Of a stretch of 64,000 bases of DNA, positions 45,614-57,110 are shown piece after piece. Each line of letters opens with the position of its first letter. Position 1 is the stretch's first letter. The notes under the pieces are model-generated. The model was given only the letters and a program-made list of their open reading frames with translations, was not told where the DNA came from and did no database searches. This DNA comes from Muscardinus avellanarius. Lineage: Eukaryota; Chordata; Mammalia; Rodentia; Gliridae. The position numbers and the translations under genes are program-made. The DNA is taken from positions 21,666,345 to 21,730,344 of the forward strand of contig OY726573.1 in NCBI GenBank assembly GCA_963383645.1, read 5' to 3'.

Positions 45614-46620
45614 ACTGGGGATGGAACTCTTCTCTGGGCTACACTCCCAGGCCTATTTTATATTTTTATTTGGAAACAGGGTCTCTTAAAGCCAGCAAGG
45701 CTGGCTTTGAACCTGCATGATCCTCCTGTCTTCGCCTCCAAGCGCGGCATATGGCTTTTTGTGTATATCTGGTACTAGATATTGATTTCAAGGGTACTCT
45801 ACCATTGAACTACATCCCAGCCCTTTTAAATTTTTTGCTACCAGAGGTTGAACCTAGGGCATTCTACCTCTGAGCCACATGCCCAACTTTTCCTATATTT
45901 TTATTTTTAATTTTGTGGTACTGGGGTTTGAACTCAGAAGCATTCTCCTTTCGAGCTATACGCCCAGTTCAATTTTAATTTTATTTTGAAACAGGGTCTC
46001 ACTAGGTTGATTCGAGTTTCACTACTTGATGAGACTGTCCTCAAACCTGCAATCCTTCTGTCTCAGCCTCCCAAGTACAGGGATTACAACCTTGTGCCAC
46101 CACACTTGGCTTTTTAAATTAATTAATTAATTAATTTATTTATTTATTTTGGTGGTACTGGGGTTCTTGGAAGCCCTTCTACCTCCGGGCTACATTCCCA
46201 AACCCATTTTTATATTTTTATTTCGAAACAGGGTGTCTTAAGCCAGCCAGGCTGGCTTCGAACCAGCGTGATCCTCCTGTCTCCGCCTTCTAAGTGCGGG
46301 GATTACAAGCGTGCGCCACCATGCCCGGCTACACCTGGCTTTTTTTTTTATGTTGAGACAGAGTTCAGGGAAGTTTCTTAGGGCCTCACTAAATTATTGA
46401 GGCTGATTTTGAACCTCTGATTCTCCTGCCTTAGCCTTCTAAGTATTGGAATTATAGGTATTTGCCACCATACCTGACTAACTTTATAAAACTTTGAGAC
46501 AAGCTCTTGCTAAGTTGATCATGCTGGCCTTGAATTTAGCAATCTTCTTGTTTCAGCCTCCAAATAAAGGGAAAATAAGTGTACACTATTGTTCCTGGCC
46601 CTGACACAACTGTCTTTTTT
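44035..46620. mobile_element. SINE cluster, mostly minus orientation
   Basis: Plus older B1-like 44035-44145; plus type II 44147-44310 lacking its head, with a GAAA/GGAA tail to 44372; plus ID 44378-44435; antisense 44640-44850, 44860-44975, 45168-45368 (type I), 45440-45560, 45611-45750 (type III, after about 40 T), 45765-45825, 45915-46112, 46148-46333 (type III, nested near the A tail of an older copy that resumes as ACACCTGGCT), 46345-46490 and 46495-46600. Unique 44440-44560 and 44980-45150. Confidence 0.7.
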
Positions 46621-47387
46621 TTTTTTTTTTTTCCAGTAAGGAAACCACATGCTGTTTTTACTTGCTTTCTAAGGCCCCAGTCAGCTTCCTGCTTTTTCTG
46701 TTTTTAGGAATACACAGGTTGATGAGAAATAGGCATTAGGTATACAAGGATTAAACAACCAAAAAAGAGCCAGGCGTGGTAGCTCATAATCCCAGTACTT
46801 GGGAGGCTGATACAGGAGGATCACAAGTTTGTGCCCAGCCTCAGATACTTAGTGAGGCCCTCTGCAACTTAGGGAGAACCTGTTTCAAAATAAAGTATAA
46901 GGCCGGGCGAGGTGGCACGCGCTTGTAATCCCCACACTTGGGAGGCTGTGACAGGAGGATCCAAATAAAAATATAAAATAGGTCTGGGAATGTAGCCCGG
47001 AGGTAGAAGGGTTTCCAGGAACCCCAGTACCACCAAAAAAATTAAAAAAAAAAAATATATATATATATATATAATAAATAAAGTATAAGCCGGGCATGGT
47101 GGCACATGCTTGTAATTCCAGCATTCGGGAGGCTGAGACTGGAGGATCGTGGTCACGGACAACTTCAGCTACTCAGTGAGGCCCTCCATAACTTAGTGAG
47201 ACCCTGTCTCAAAATAAAGAATAAAAAAACAGGGCAGAGGGTGTTGTTTGGAAGTCGAATGCCCCTGGTTCCATCCCCAGGCCCGCAAAAAAAAAATATA
47301 TATATATATAAAATAGATAGGTCTGGGAGTATAGCCCGAAGGTAGAAAAGTCCCTGGATTCCACCCCTAGTACCAGAAATAAAATAT

Positions 47388-47434
<47 letters not shown>

Positions 47435-49700
47435 CTTGGCTGGTCTAGTTCTTACCCTGGTCTTACAAAGGTCTGAAAATGTTCTCAGATTGGGTTTAGT
47501 GGGAAAATAGGACAAGGAAGGAAAAAACAAGTGACTTTAGGAAGGATTATCATTACAAAAGCCACTACAGCGTTGCTGAGCACGCTTTTAATCCCAGTAC
47601 TTGGGAGGCTGAGGCAGGAGGATCTGGGTTTGTAGCCAGCCTCAGCTACTTAGTGAGGCCCTCTACAACTCAGTGAGACCCTGTTTCAAAATAAAGAATA
47701 AATATAGGGCTGGGGATGTAGCTCAGAGATAGAATGCCCTTGGTTTCCATTCCCAGTACTGAAGGAAAAAAAAGCAGTCTCCTGGCTCCCCAGTCCTATT
47801 TTATTTCTGTTTTCAAACAGGGTGTCTCTAGGTTGATGAGAGTCTCAGTACTTCCTGAGGCTGTCCTTGAACCTTCTGTCTCAGGCTCCCTATTACTGAG
47901 ATTATAGGTGTGTGCCACCATGCCTGGCTTTTATTTTTTAATTTGAAACAGGGTCTTAATAGGTTGCTGAGAGTCTAAGTTGCTGAAACTGTTTTTGGAC
48001 CTGCAGTCCTTCTGTATCTTTCTTCCAAGTACTGGGATTACAGGCATATACCACCATACTCAGCCACTGTAAAGTATTTGGTTGATAGTCTTTCAGACAT
48101 TTTGTTAAGCATTTATGAGTCTATATGTGTACACAAATGTCTGTAGAAACATGAAATACACATTTTCTTTTCTTTTCTTTCCCTTTTTTTTTTTTTTTTT
48201 TTTTGTGATACTGGGGATGGAACCCAGGGACTTTCTACCTCCGGGCTACACTCCCAGACCTATTTTTTAATATTTTATTTGGAAACAGGATCTCATTAAG
48301 TTGCTGAGAGCCTGCGTTGCTGAGGCTGGCTTCAAACCTGCGCAATCCTCTTGTCTCAGCCTCCCAAGTACTGGGATTACAAGCATGGCTACCACGCCTG
48401 GCTCACATTTTATTTTCTTTTGGTACTGGAAATAAAACTCAGGGCTTTCTGTATACTAGGTAAGTGCTATATCACTCAGCTATATATATATCCCCAGCCT
48501 TGAAATACATTTTTTTTCTTTTTTTTTTGGTACTAGAGATTGAACCCAAGGGCATTCTACCTTCAAGCTATACCCCTAGCTCTATTCTTTATTCCTTATT
48601 TTGAAATAGGGTCTCATCAAGTTGTAAAGGCCTCACTAAGTAGCTGAGGCTGGCTGCGAACCTGCAATCCTCCTGTCTCAGCCTCTCAAGTACTGTATTG
48701 TAAGTGTGCTATCATGCTTAGCTCGAAATACTTTTTACCTCCAAGTTACATCTCTAGACCTATTTTTTAGTCTTTTTTTATTTTTGAAACAGGGTCTTAC
48801 TGATTTGTGAAGGGCCTGACTAAGTAAGTAGTTGAGGCTGTCTGTGAACCGTGATCCTCAGGTCTCAACCTCCCGAATGCTGAGATTACAAGTGTGCACC
48901 AGCACTCCCGGCTCAAAATACTTTTTTTTTTTTAGTACTGAGGATGGAAACAATGGGCATTCTACCTCCAAGCTATATCCCCAGCCCAACTTTTTTAGTC
49001 TTTATTTTATTTTATTTTATTTTATTTTATTTTGCGGGTCTGGGGATGGAACCCAGGGGCATTTGACCTCCGAGCTAAACCCCCTGCCCACTTTTTATTC
49101 TTTATTTTGAAACCGGGTCTCACTGAGTTGCAGAGGGCCTCCCTAAGTAGCTGAGGCTGTCCGCAAACCGGGATCCTCCAGGTCTCAGCCTCCCGAATGC
49201 TGGGATTACAAGCGTGCGCCACCACGCCCGGCTAGTCTTTATTTTGAAACAGAGTCTCACTGAGTTGCAAAGGACCTCACTAAGTGGCTGAGGCTGTCTG
49301 AGAACCCAGATCCTCCAGTCTCAGTCTCCCAAATGCAGGGATTACAAGCATGCACCACCATGCCCAGCTTTTTTTTTTTTAATTAACAAAAAAAATAGAA
49401 AATGGGATTATACTGTATATAATAATATGCAGCTTCCTTTGTTTTCCTCTTGTAGTAGAAGATTGAGCTTGGGGGTGTCCTATCTCTGAAACAAACTCAC
49501 AGAACCCTACTTTATTTTTTATTTTGCAACAGGGTTTCACTAAATTGCCAAGGCTGGCCTTGAACTGAGAGCCTCCTCCCAAATACTGTGATTACAAGCA
49601 TGCCAACTGAGCCTGCTGTGGTCTATTTTGTAAATTAACAGTTGGACACACAGTTCTGCTGTAATGTGACACATGTGCTCTTAAAATTCACTATGGGGCC
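46620..49700. mobile_element. SINE cluster, mixed orientation
   Basis: Unique 46635-46765. Plus left part 46768-46898, type III 46901-47060 lacking its middle (AGGATCC joined to AAATAAAAATA), type I 47088-47300, ID half 47316-47380. GT array 47390-47432. Unique 47432-47570; plus 47575-47765; antisense 47785-47930, 47935-48065; unique 48066-48165; antisense 48205-48405 (type II), 48418-48500, 48527-48722, 48725-48915, 48933-48990, 49034-49235 (type I, preceded by (TTTTA)n), 49236-49370, 49450-49605; unique 49606-49695. Confidence 0.7.
47390..47432. repeat. (GT)n microsatellite
   Basis: About 21 perfect GT units at the 3' end of a plus-orientation ID half. Confidence 0.95.
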
Positions 49701-49999
49701 GGGCATGGTGGCGCACACTTGTAATCCCAGTATTCGGGAGGTGGAGACCAGAGGACCATGGTTCACGAATAGCCTCAGCTACCTAGTGAGGTTCTTTGCA
49801 ACTCAGTGAGACCCTGTTTCAAAAACTATAAAGACTAAAAAATAGGACTGGATGTGTAGTTTGGAGGTAAAATACCCCTGGGTTCCATTTCCAGTACTGC
49901 AAAAAAAAAAAAGGAAAGAAAGTCACTGTGTACCCTTGTAATCCCAGTACTTTGGAGGCTCAGACAGGAGGATCACAGTTTCATTTAAAGTCAGCCTCA
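49698..49999 (+). mobile_element. Type I SINE and 5' part of a split SINE
   Basis: A type I dimer occupies 49698-49918. A second SINE begins at about 49920 (GTACCCTTGTAATCCCAGTA) and stops at 49999 after TAAAGTCAGCCTCA, where the composite element is inserted; it resumes at 52349. Confidence 0.85.
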
Positions 50000-51965
50000 C
50001 AAGGCCGCTATTGAGGCCTCTGAGGCCGGGATCGGAGCCTGCCGAGGGGTTAGGCTGGTGCTGGAGACAACGAGGCCGGGATTGGAGTCCGCCGTGAGGC
50101 AAGGCCGGTGCTGGGCCCTCCGAGGCCAGGATCGGAGCCTGCCAAGGGGTTAGGCCGGTGCTGGGGCCAAGGGCCAGCATCGGAGCCTTCCATGAGGCAA
50201 GGCCATTATTGAGGCCTCCGAGTCCGGGATCGGAGCCTGCCGAGGGGTTAGGCCGGTGCTGGGGCCAGCAAGGCCGGGATCGGAGCCTGCCGCGAGGCAA
50301 GGCCAGTGCTGGGACCTCCGAGGCCGGGATCAGAGCCTGCTGAGAGGTTAGGCCGGTGCCGGTGCCACTGGCCGGCATCGGAGCCTTCTGTGAGGCAAGG
50401 CCGCTATTGAGGCCTCTGAGGCCGGGATCGGAGCCTGCTGAGGGGTTAGGCTGGTGCTGGAGCCAGCGAGGCCGGGATTGGAGCCCGCCGTGAGGCAAGG
50501 CTGGTGCTGGGCCCTCTGAGGCCAGGATCGGAGCCTGCCAAGGGGTTAGGCCGGTGCTGGGGCCAACGGCCAGCATCGGAGCCTTCCATGAGGCAAGGCC
50601 ATTATTGAGGCCTCCGAGTCCGGGATCGGAGCCTGCCTAGGGGTTAGGCCAGTGCTGGGGCCAGCAAGGCCGGGATCGGAGCCTGCCGCGAGGCAAGGCC
50701 GGTGCTGGGACCTCCGAGGCCGGGATCAGAGCCTGCTGAGAGGTTAGGCTGGTGCCGGTGTCACTGGCCGGCATCGGAGCCTTCTGTGAGGCAAGGCCGC
50801 TATTGAGACCTCTGAGGCCGGGATTGGAGCCTGCTGAGGGGTTAGGCTGGTGCTGGAGCCAGCGAGGCCGGGATTGGAGCCCGCCGTGAGGCAAGGCCGG
50901 TGCTGGGCCCTCCGAGGCCAGGATCGGAGCCTGCCAAGCGGTTAGGCCGGTGCTGGGGCCAACGGCCAGCATCGGAGTCTTCCATGGGGCAAGGCCATTA
51001 TTGAGGCCTCCGAGTCCGGGATCGGAGCCTGCCGAGGGGTTAGGCCAGTGCTGGGGCCAGCAAGGCCGGGATTGGAGCCTGCTGCGAGGCAAGGCCGGTG
51101 CTGGGACCTCCGAGGCCGGGATCAGAGCCTGCTGAGAGGTTAGGCCGGTGCCGGTGCCACTGGCCGGCATCGGAGCCTGCTGAGGGGTTAGGCTGGTGCT
51201 GGAGCCAGCGAGGCCGGGATTGGAGCCCGCCGTGAGGCAAGGCCGGTGCTGGGCCCTCCGAGGCCAGGATCGGAGCCTGCCAAGGGGTTAGGCCAGTGCT
51301 GGGGCCAACGGCCAGCATTGGAGCCTTCCATGAGGCAAGGCCATTATTGAGGCCTCCGAGTCCGGGATCGGAGCCTGCCGAGGGGTTAGGCCAGTGCTGG
51401 GGCCAGTAAGGCCGGGATCGGAGCCTGCTGCGAGGCAAGGCCAGTGCTGGGACCTCCGAGGCCGGGATCAGAGCCTGCTGAGAGGTTAGGCCGGTGCCGG
51501 TGCCACTGGCCGGCATCTGAGCCTTCTGTGAGGCAAGGCCGCTATTGAGGCCTCTGAGGCCGGGATCAGAGCCCGCAGAGGGGTTAGGCCAGTGCTGGGG
51601 CCTCCGAGGCCGGGATCAGAGCCTGCTGAGAGGTTAGGCTGGTGCCAGGGCCACTGGCTGGCTCGGAGCCTTCTGTGAGGCAAGGCCGTTATTGAGGCCT
51701 CCGAGGCCGGGATTGGAGCCTGCTGAGGGGTTAGGCCGATGCCAGGGCCATCGGCTAGCATCGGAGCCTGCTGTGAGGAAGGCCGGAGCTGGGGCCTTTG
51801 AGGCCGGGATCGGAGCCAGCTGAGGGGTTAGGCCTGTGTCGGGGCCAGTGAGGCCAGAACCGGGGTCTCTCATGAGGCAAGGCCGCTGCTTGAGCCAGCG
51901 AGGTCTGGATCAGTCCACCGGGTAGCCAGGCCACAACTGGGGCCGTCAAGAGTGGGATCAGTATT
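50000..51965 (+). repeat. VNTR: ~50-bp monomers in a 396-bp higher-order unit
   Basis: Monomers read like GAGGCCGGGATCGGAGCCTG, then a CGAGGGGTTAGG or GTGAGGCAAGG block, then a GGTGCTGGGGCC-like end. Landmark CTATTGAG recurs at 50008, 50404 and 50800, exactly 396 bp apart (eight monomers), and next at 51542, which equals two units minus one 50-bp monomer. That deletion is visible near 51170, where GGAGCC jumps to TGCTGAGG. Monomers diverge from about 51760 towards the right edge, as expected at an array margin. Because 396 is a multiple of 3, long repetitive minus-strand frames of 158-217 codons stay open; I read them as a by-product. Confidence 0.92.
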
Positions 51966-52189
51966 TGCAACACGGCATGCACAGAGAAATATCACAGAAA
52001 ATTAAAACCAGATGCTTCCCCTAATCAGCAAAACTAGGAGGAAAGGGGCAACAGGAAGTGGTCGAGCTATAGAAAGGGCCCTATAGTGAAGCAATTAAGG
52101 TGACCAATCAGAGGGTATGGAATAGGGTAGGATGGAGCCTCTTTAAAAAGCAGGACGTACATAAACATATGTATCAAAGTTAGTCACCA

Positions 52190-52349
52190 AACAAGCATGG
52201 GATTGAGGGAGGGGGAGGGAATGGGATGGGGGCTGGATGAGGGCTAATTGGATGATGTGTGCTTGTATATCCTCTCAAGTCTTATATTCCATTGTGATGT
52301 ATGATTACAATACACCAATAAAGATAAATTTAAAAAAATAAAAAAAAAT
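52190..52349 (+). mobile_element. LINE-1-type 3' end of the composite element
   Basis: AAGCATGGGATTGAGGGAGG and a further G-rich run (52190-52235), ATGATGTGTGCTTGTATAT (52250-52270) and GTGATGTATGATTACAATAC with ACCAATAAAG lead into an A-rich tail. The same blocks in the same order occur in antisense at 63655-63800. A G-rich polypurine tract before the poly-A is typical of mammalian LINE-1 3' UTRs. Confidence 0.7.
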
Positions 52350-52471
52350 AAAGTCAGCCTCAGCGACTAAGGTTCTCAGCAACTTAGTGAGACCTTGTTT
52401 TCAAATAAAATATAAAATAGGTCTGGGAGTGTAGCTTGGAGGTAGAAAGCTCTGGGTTCTATCCCCAGTAC

Positions 52472-52503
<32 letters not shown>
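52349..52503 (+). mobile_element. 3' part of the split SINE
   Basis: Resumes TAAAGTCAGCCTCAGCGACT after the insert and continues with a type II linker and ID half, ending CACACACACAAAAA. It belongs with 49920-49999. Confidence 0.85.
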
Positions 52504-53464
52504 GGTCATTGTGCTTTGTACAGCTATGCAGCCCTGAGGCACCTTGCCTAGCTGCGGGTGGCACATGCCTTGGTCCTTTCTGTGTTTCCTAGCTACTCAG
52601 TATGTACAAAGTTGTGTAGTTGTTCGTTTCTTCCTTCTTTCTATTTATTGTGACACTGGAGATTGAACCCAGGGGCATTCTGCCTCCAAGCTATACCCAC
52701 AACCCAATTTCCTCCTTCCCTCCCTCCCTCCCTTCCTTCCTTTTTCTTTCTTTATTGTGGTACTGGGAATGGAAACCAAGGGCATCTGTCTCTGAGCTGC
52801 ACCCCAGCCCTGTTTTTTATCCTTTATTTTGAAACAGTCTCATTAAGTTGCCTCCCAAATGCTAGGATTACAAGCGTGTGCCACCATGCCTGGCTTGAAT
52901 TCTTTATTTGGAAACAGGGTCTCACTGAGTTTCAGAGGACCTCACTAAGTAGCTGAGGTTTATCCACGAACCACAATCTTCCTCTTTCAGCCTCCTAAAT
53001 GCTGAGATTACAAGTGTGGGCCACCATGCATTTTGAAACAGGGTCTCATTAGGTTGTTGAACTGGTCTTGAACATGAAATCATTCTGTTTCAGCCTTTCA
53101 AGTACTGCGATTACAGGCACACACCATCACACTCAGCTTAATTTTTTTTTTTTTACTGTGTCAAATTTTTTTTTTTTTTTTTTGGTGCTGGGATTTGAAC
53201 CAAGATGCACTCTAACTCTGAGCTATAACTCAAAAACGGTTTCCTTTGAAATTTACTTTACGCCGGGCATGGTGGTGCACGCTTGTAATCCCAGCATTCA
53301 GGAGGCTGAGACCAAAGGATCGCGGTTCGTGGACAGCCTCAGCTACTTAGTGAGGCCTTCTGCAACTCAGTGAGACTTGGTTTCAAAATAAAGAATAAAA
53401 AATAGGGCAGGGACTGTAGCTCTGAGGTCGAATGCCTCTGGGTTCCATCCCCAGACCTGCAAAA

Positions 53465-53530
<66 letters not shown>

Positions 53531-54690
53531 AAGAAAGAAAGAAAGAAAGAAATTAATTTACAAAACTGTCACCACTTTCACTGAAATAAGGATACTTTTT
53601 TTTATTATTTTTTTAATTTTTTCGTGGCACTGGGGGTGAAACCCAGGAGCCTTCTCTGGCTACACTCCTAGACCTATTTTATATTTTATTTGGAAACAGG
53701 GTCTCACTAAGTTGCCGAGAGCCTCACTAAGTAGCTGAGGCTGGCTGCAAACCTGCACAATCCTCCTATCTCAGCCTCCCAAGTCCTAGGATTATAAGCA
53801 TGCACCACCATGCCCGGCTGAACCCAGCTTTTTCTTTTTCTTTTTTTTTTTTTTTTTAATGTTTTGTAGTACTGGAGATTGAACCCAGGGGCAAACTACC
53901 TCTGAGCTATGCCCCCAGCCCTATTTTTTATTCTTCATTTTGAAACGGTCTCACTAAGTTTTGGAGAGCCTCACTAAGTATCTGAGGCTGTTCCTGAATT
54001 TACGATCTACCTGTCTCAGCTTGTACTCCCAAGTATTGGGATTACTAGTGAGTTACCATGCCCGGGTGACCTTTTTATTTTGAAAAAAAATTTTTTTATT
54101 TAAAAATTTTTTATTTTTATTTTTTTGCGGCACTGAGGATGAAACCCAGGGGCATTTTATTTCTGAGCTACACCCCCCTCCCTATTTTTTATTCTATACT
54201 TGAAAACAGGGTCTCACTGAGTTGCAAAGGGCCTTACTAACTAGTAGCTGAGGCTGCCATCGATCCTCCTGTCTCAGCCTCCCAAGTGCTGGGATTACAA
54301 GCATGCCACCACGCCTGGCTTTTTTTTTTTTTTTTTTTTTTTTTGATACTGAAGATTGAACTTGAGTGCATTCTACCTCTCAGTTACACCCCCATCCTTT
54401 TTTTTTCTTTTTTAACTTTGAAACAGGGTCTTGTTAGGTTGCCGAGTCTCTCTATATTGCTGAGACTGTTCTCAAACTTGCAAGCTACCTCTCAGCCTCC
54501 CAAGTACTGGGATTACAGGTGTGTGTCGTCATACCTGATTTGAAATAGGTTTTTAGGATTACTGACATGTACCATGATGCCAGCTTTAACTTTTATTTTG
54601 AGACAAGGTCCTTGCCCAGGCTGGCCTCAAACTGGTGATTCTCCTGCCTCAGTCTCCCTGAGTAGCTGGGATTTATAGGCATGTGCCTGA
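52503..54690. mobile_element. SINE cluster, mostly minus orientation
   Basis: Unique 52505-52635; antisense ID half 52645-52705 with (CCTT)n at 52710-52742; antisense 52757-52895, 52897-53030, 53030-53140; antisense ID 53183-53235; plus type I 53263-53465; GA/GAAA array; antisense 53625-53820 (type II), 53868-54068, 54125-54320 (type I), 54345-54540 and 54545-54690 (older left halves). Confidence 0.7.
53466..53552. repeat. (GA)n-(GAAA)n microsatellite
   Basis: About 30 GA units followed by about seven GAAA units, a pure purine tract of nearly 90 bp grown from the A tail of the preceding plus-strand SINE. Confidence 0.95.
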
Positions 54691-55185
54691 TTGATTAATC
54701 AGAATTGCATCTTTAACAACTCCTCGAGACTATCTGTCACAAACTCCTAATATTCAGATCCATAAATAAACAGGAAGTCTGGGTTCATGTGGTTCTTGTA
54801 ATGTTATGTCCTAGCTAGTTGGTGCTCTTTCTGCCACACACAGACTTTGGATCTCTGAATGGTTGGTTGTAGGAGATTGTGGGTTGTTGGTTTTCAGCCT
54901 TGAGATGCGGTTTGGGTTGAACATCCAGCCTAGGGTAAAATTGCCAACCTCAAATGCAAGTTACATCCTATTGTGATTCACATTTGAACTCTTTCCTTTT
55001 GCTAGCTAGGTCACTCAAAAAAAGTGTTGCCAGATCTGAGCATTGTTTATTTGTGGATGTGCCAGTTGTTATGCTTTATCTCTCTTTGAAATCAGACCAA
55101 AGGAGAATACTGCTCAGCAAGTGGATTGTTGATGGTAGTCACTGAGTTAATTAAGCATATTAGTTATATCCAGAAATCATTTTTA
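54690..55185. other. Single-copy segment in SMG6 intron 8
   Basis: About 495 bp free of SINEs, with several short open stretches but no exon with a recognisable protein and splice sites. Confidence 0.5.
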
Positions 55186-55915
55186 CAGCTGGGTGCTGTA
55201 ATCCCATACTTGGGAGGCTGAGACAGGAGGATAATAGGTTCCCGGCCAGCCTTAGCAACTTGTGAAGCCCTCCGCAATTTAGTGAGACCCTATTTCAAAA
55301 TAAAGAATAAAAATAGGGCTGGGCCGGGCATGGTGGCACACGCTTGTAATCCCCGTGCTTGGGAGGCGGAGACAGGAGGATCGCGTAGTTTCGAAGCCAG
55401 CCGTGCTGGCTTACGAGACCCTGTTTCCAAACAAAAATATAAAATAGGTTTGGGAGTGTAGCCCGTGGGAGTGTACCCCGGAGGTAGAAGGGCTTCCAGG
55501 AACCCCAGTACTACCAAAAAAAAAAAATAATAATAGGGCTGGGGGTGTAGCTAAGAGGTAGAGTGCCTCTGGGTTCAATCCCCAGTACCAAAAAAAAAAA
55601 AAAAAAAAAAGTTTGACCTGAGAGCATTATCACTCACATCTGAATAAAGCTTATTTAATAAATACGTGTGTGTTACAGCCTTCATCATTTAGGAACGCTA
55701 GCCAGCACTTCAGCACTATGTTTGGGAGCCTATTTATTTGCTTATTTCTTTATTTTGTGGTACTAGTAATTGAACCCAGAGGCATTCTTCCTTGAGCTAC
55801 ATTCCCTAAACTGATTTTATTTTTTTATTTGGAGTCTCACAAGGTTGCTGAGAGCCTCACTAAATTGCTGAGACTGTCCTTGAACCAGAGATCCTCCTGT
55901 TTCAGCCTCCCACTT

Positions 55916-55946
<31 letters not shown>

Positions 55947-56165
55947 CGGTACTGGGGATGGAACCTAGGGGCATTACACCTCCGAGCTACACCTCCAGTC
56001 CTATTTTTTAGTCTTTTTATTTTTTGAAACAGGGTCTCACTGAGTTGCAGAAGGTCTTGCTAAGTAGCTGAGCCTGTCTGTGAACCTCGATCCTGATTCC
56101 CCAGTCTCCTGCCTCCTGAATGCTGGGATTACAAGAGTGCCCTACCACGCCCACCTGGGAGCCCT
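55185..56165. mobile_element. SINE cluster
   Basis: A plus older copy (55185-55320) whose ID half was split by a type III dimer: GGGCTGGG at 55316 is interrupted at 55324 by the type III copy (to 55518) and the ID half appears after it as GGGCTGGGGGTGTAGC (55535-55590). The type III copy has a local duplication, GGGAGTGTAGCCCGTGGGAGTGTACCCCGG. Unique 55612-55735; antisense 55757-55920 and 55945-56160 (type I). Confidence 0.7.
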
Positions 56166-57110
56166 TTTAAACAGCAAAATCATCAGTGAAAACCACAAAA
56201 ATGTGAAAAGTGTGGCACTAAGTACATCACAAAAAGGATATTTATTTACAGTGTGACCTGCAAGATGAGGGCAAAGAGTTGCCCTTTCTGATCTTAGCTA
56301 AATACATGTTTGTTAGGGGAGTCAAGTTTTTTGCTGCTTTGTGCATGTCCAAGAATGACCCCAAAAGCACAATATGGATTGGGGGGTTGCGATTAAGTTT
56401 TAGGGAGTTAAGTGAGTTAACAGACACAGTGAATGAACAGTAAGGCTCGACTGTTTTATGGTGAATGCTGTGAGAGGAGTATAAATTAGGCACTGTGCAA
56501 TACAGAGAATGGCCTTTGGTCCATACCTGGCAGAGGCATGGGTTGAAGGAAAGGAAATGGAATTCAGAAGGAAAGAGATTCCATGTGCAAAGACAGAGAA
56601 GGTGTACAACAGCAGAAGTTTTGCAGGGCACCTGATTCTGTGGTGTGTGGATGGATAACACGAGACTATTAGAGTGGTGGAGAGGAGGCTGAGCCTTCTA
56701 CTGGTAACATGTTCTGGGTTGGTGCTACGCTATGTGTGGGAGCAGGTCAGTGGACCAGTTTCCTGTGATATATTTCTGCATTCTGGAAATAATCATTTCT
56801 CTGCTTTCTTGTTGTTTATATGTCATGTCTGAATTGTTAATTCAGTGAAAGTAGCACTATTCATTAAGCTTGGTGGGCTGGAGGTTTCTGAAATTTTTTC
56901 CTTATAGTGTACTGATTGAAAAAGTTTAGGGCCACTCTTAGACGAAGCTTCAGATATTTTGAACTCAAACATAGCGTCTCTTTATGTCTTAGTTGTTGAA
57001 GGAAATTGCTAGTGCTTGGATTAAGTAGGGAAAAGCTCTTTTTTTCCCTTCTCATTTAAAAATTTTTATTGCTTTAAAAATTTTACAAAGCCAACACATG
57101 AATCTTGTAA
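56165..57110. other. Long SINE-free segment with an ancient repeat remnant
   Basis: The middle (about 56500-56620) contains GGAATTCAGAAGGAAAGAG..CCATGTGCAAAGACAGAGAAG, which resembles the old LINE-2-class-like repeats at 30840 and 33480. The rest is single-copy. Minus-strand open frames of 63-139 codons occur but show no recognisable protein. Confidence 0.45.

Larger units (their letters stand above)
50000..52349 (+). mobile_element. Composite VNTR retrotransposon (SVA-like layout)
   Basis: An insert of about 2.35 kb consists of a GC-rich tandem-repeat body (50000 to about 51965), a non-repetitive part (51966-52190), a G-rich tract, a LINE-1-type 3' end with AATAAA (52317-52322) and an A-rich tail (52329-52349). 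The host SINE sequence TAAAGTCAGCCTCA occurs at 49986-49999 and again at 52349-52362, a 14-bp target-site duplication. The cut site (CATT|TAAAG) fits LINE-1 endonuclease preference. The 5' end falls inside a monomer, so the copy may be 5'-truncated or simply begin with the array. There is no gag, ORF1 or reverse-transcriptase coding sequence, so it would have been mobilised in trans. Confidence 0.8.

Noticed and set aside
50000..51965. VNTR as a CRISPR array or a coding minisatellite
   Set aside because: This is a mammalian intron, the units have no spacer structure, and the element has a poly-A tail and target duplication.
56242..56661. 139-codon minus-strand open frame
   Set aside because: No recognisable protein or splice context; it overlaps an old repeat remnant.
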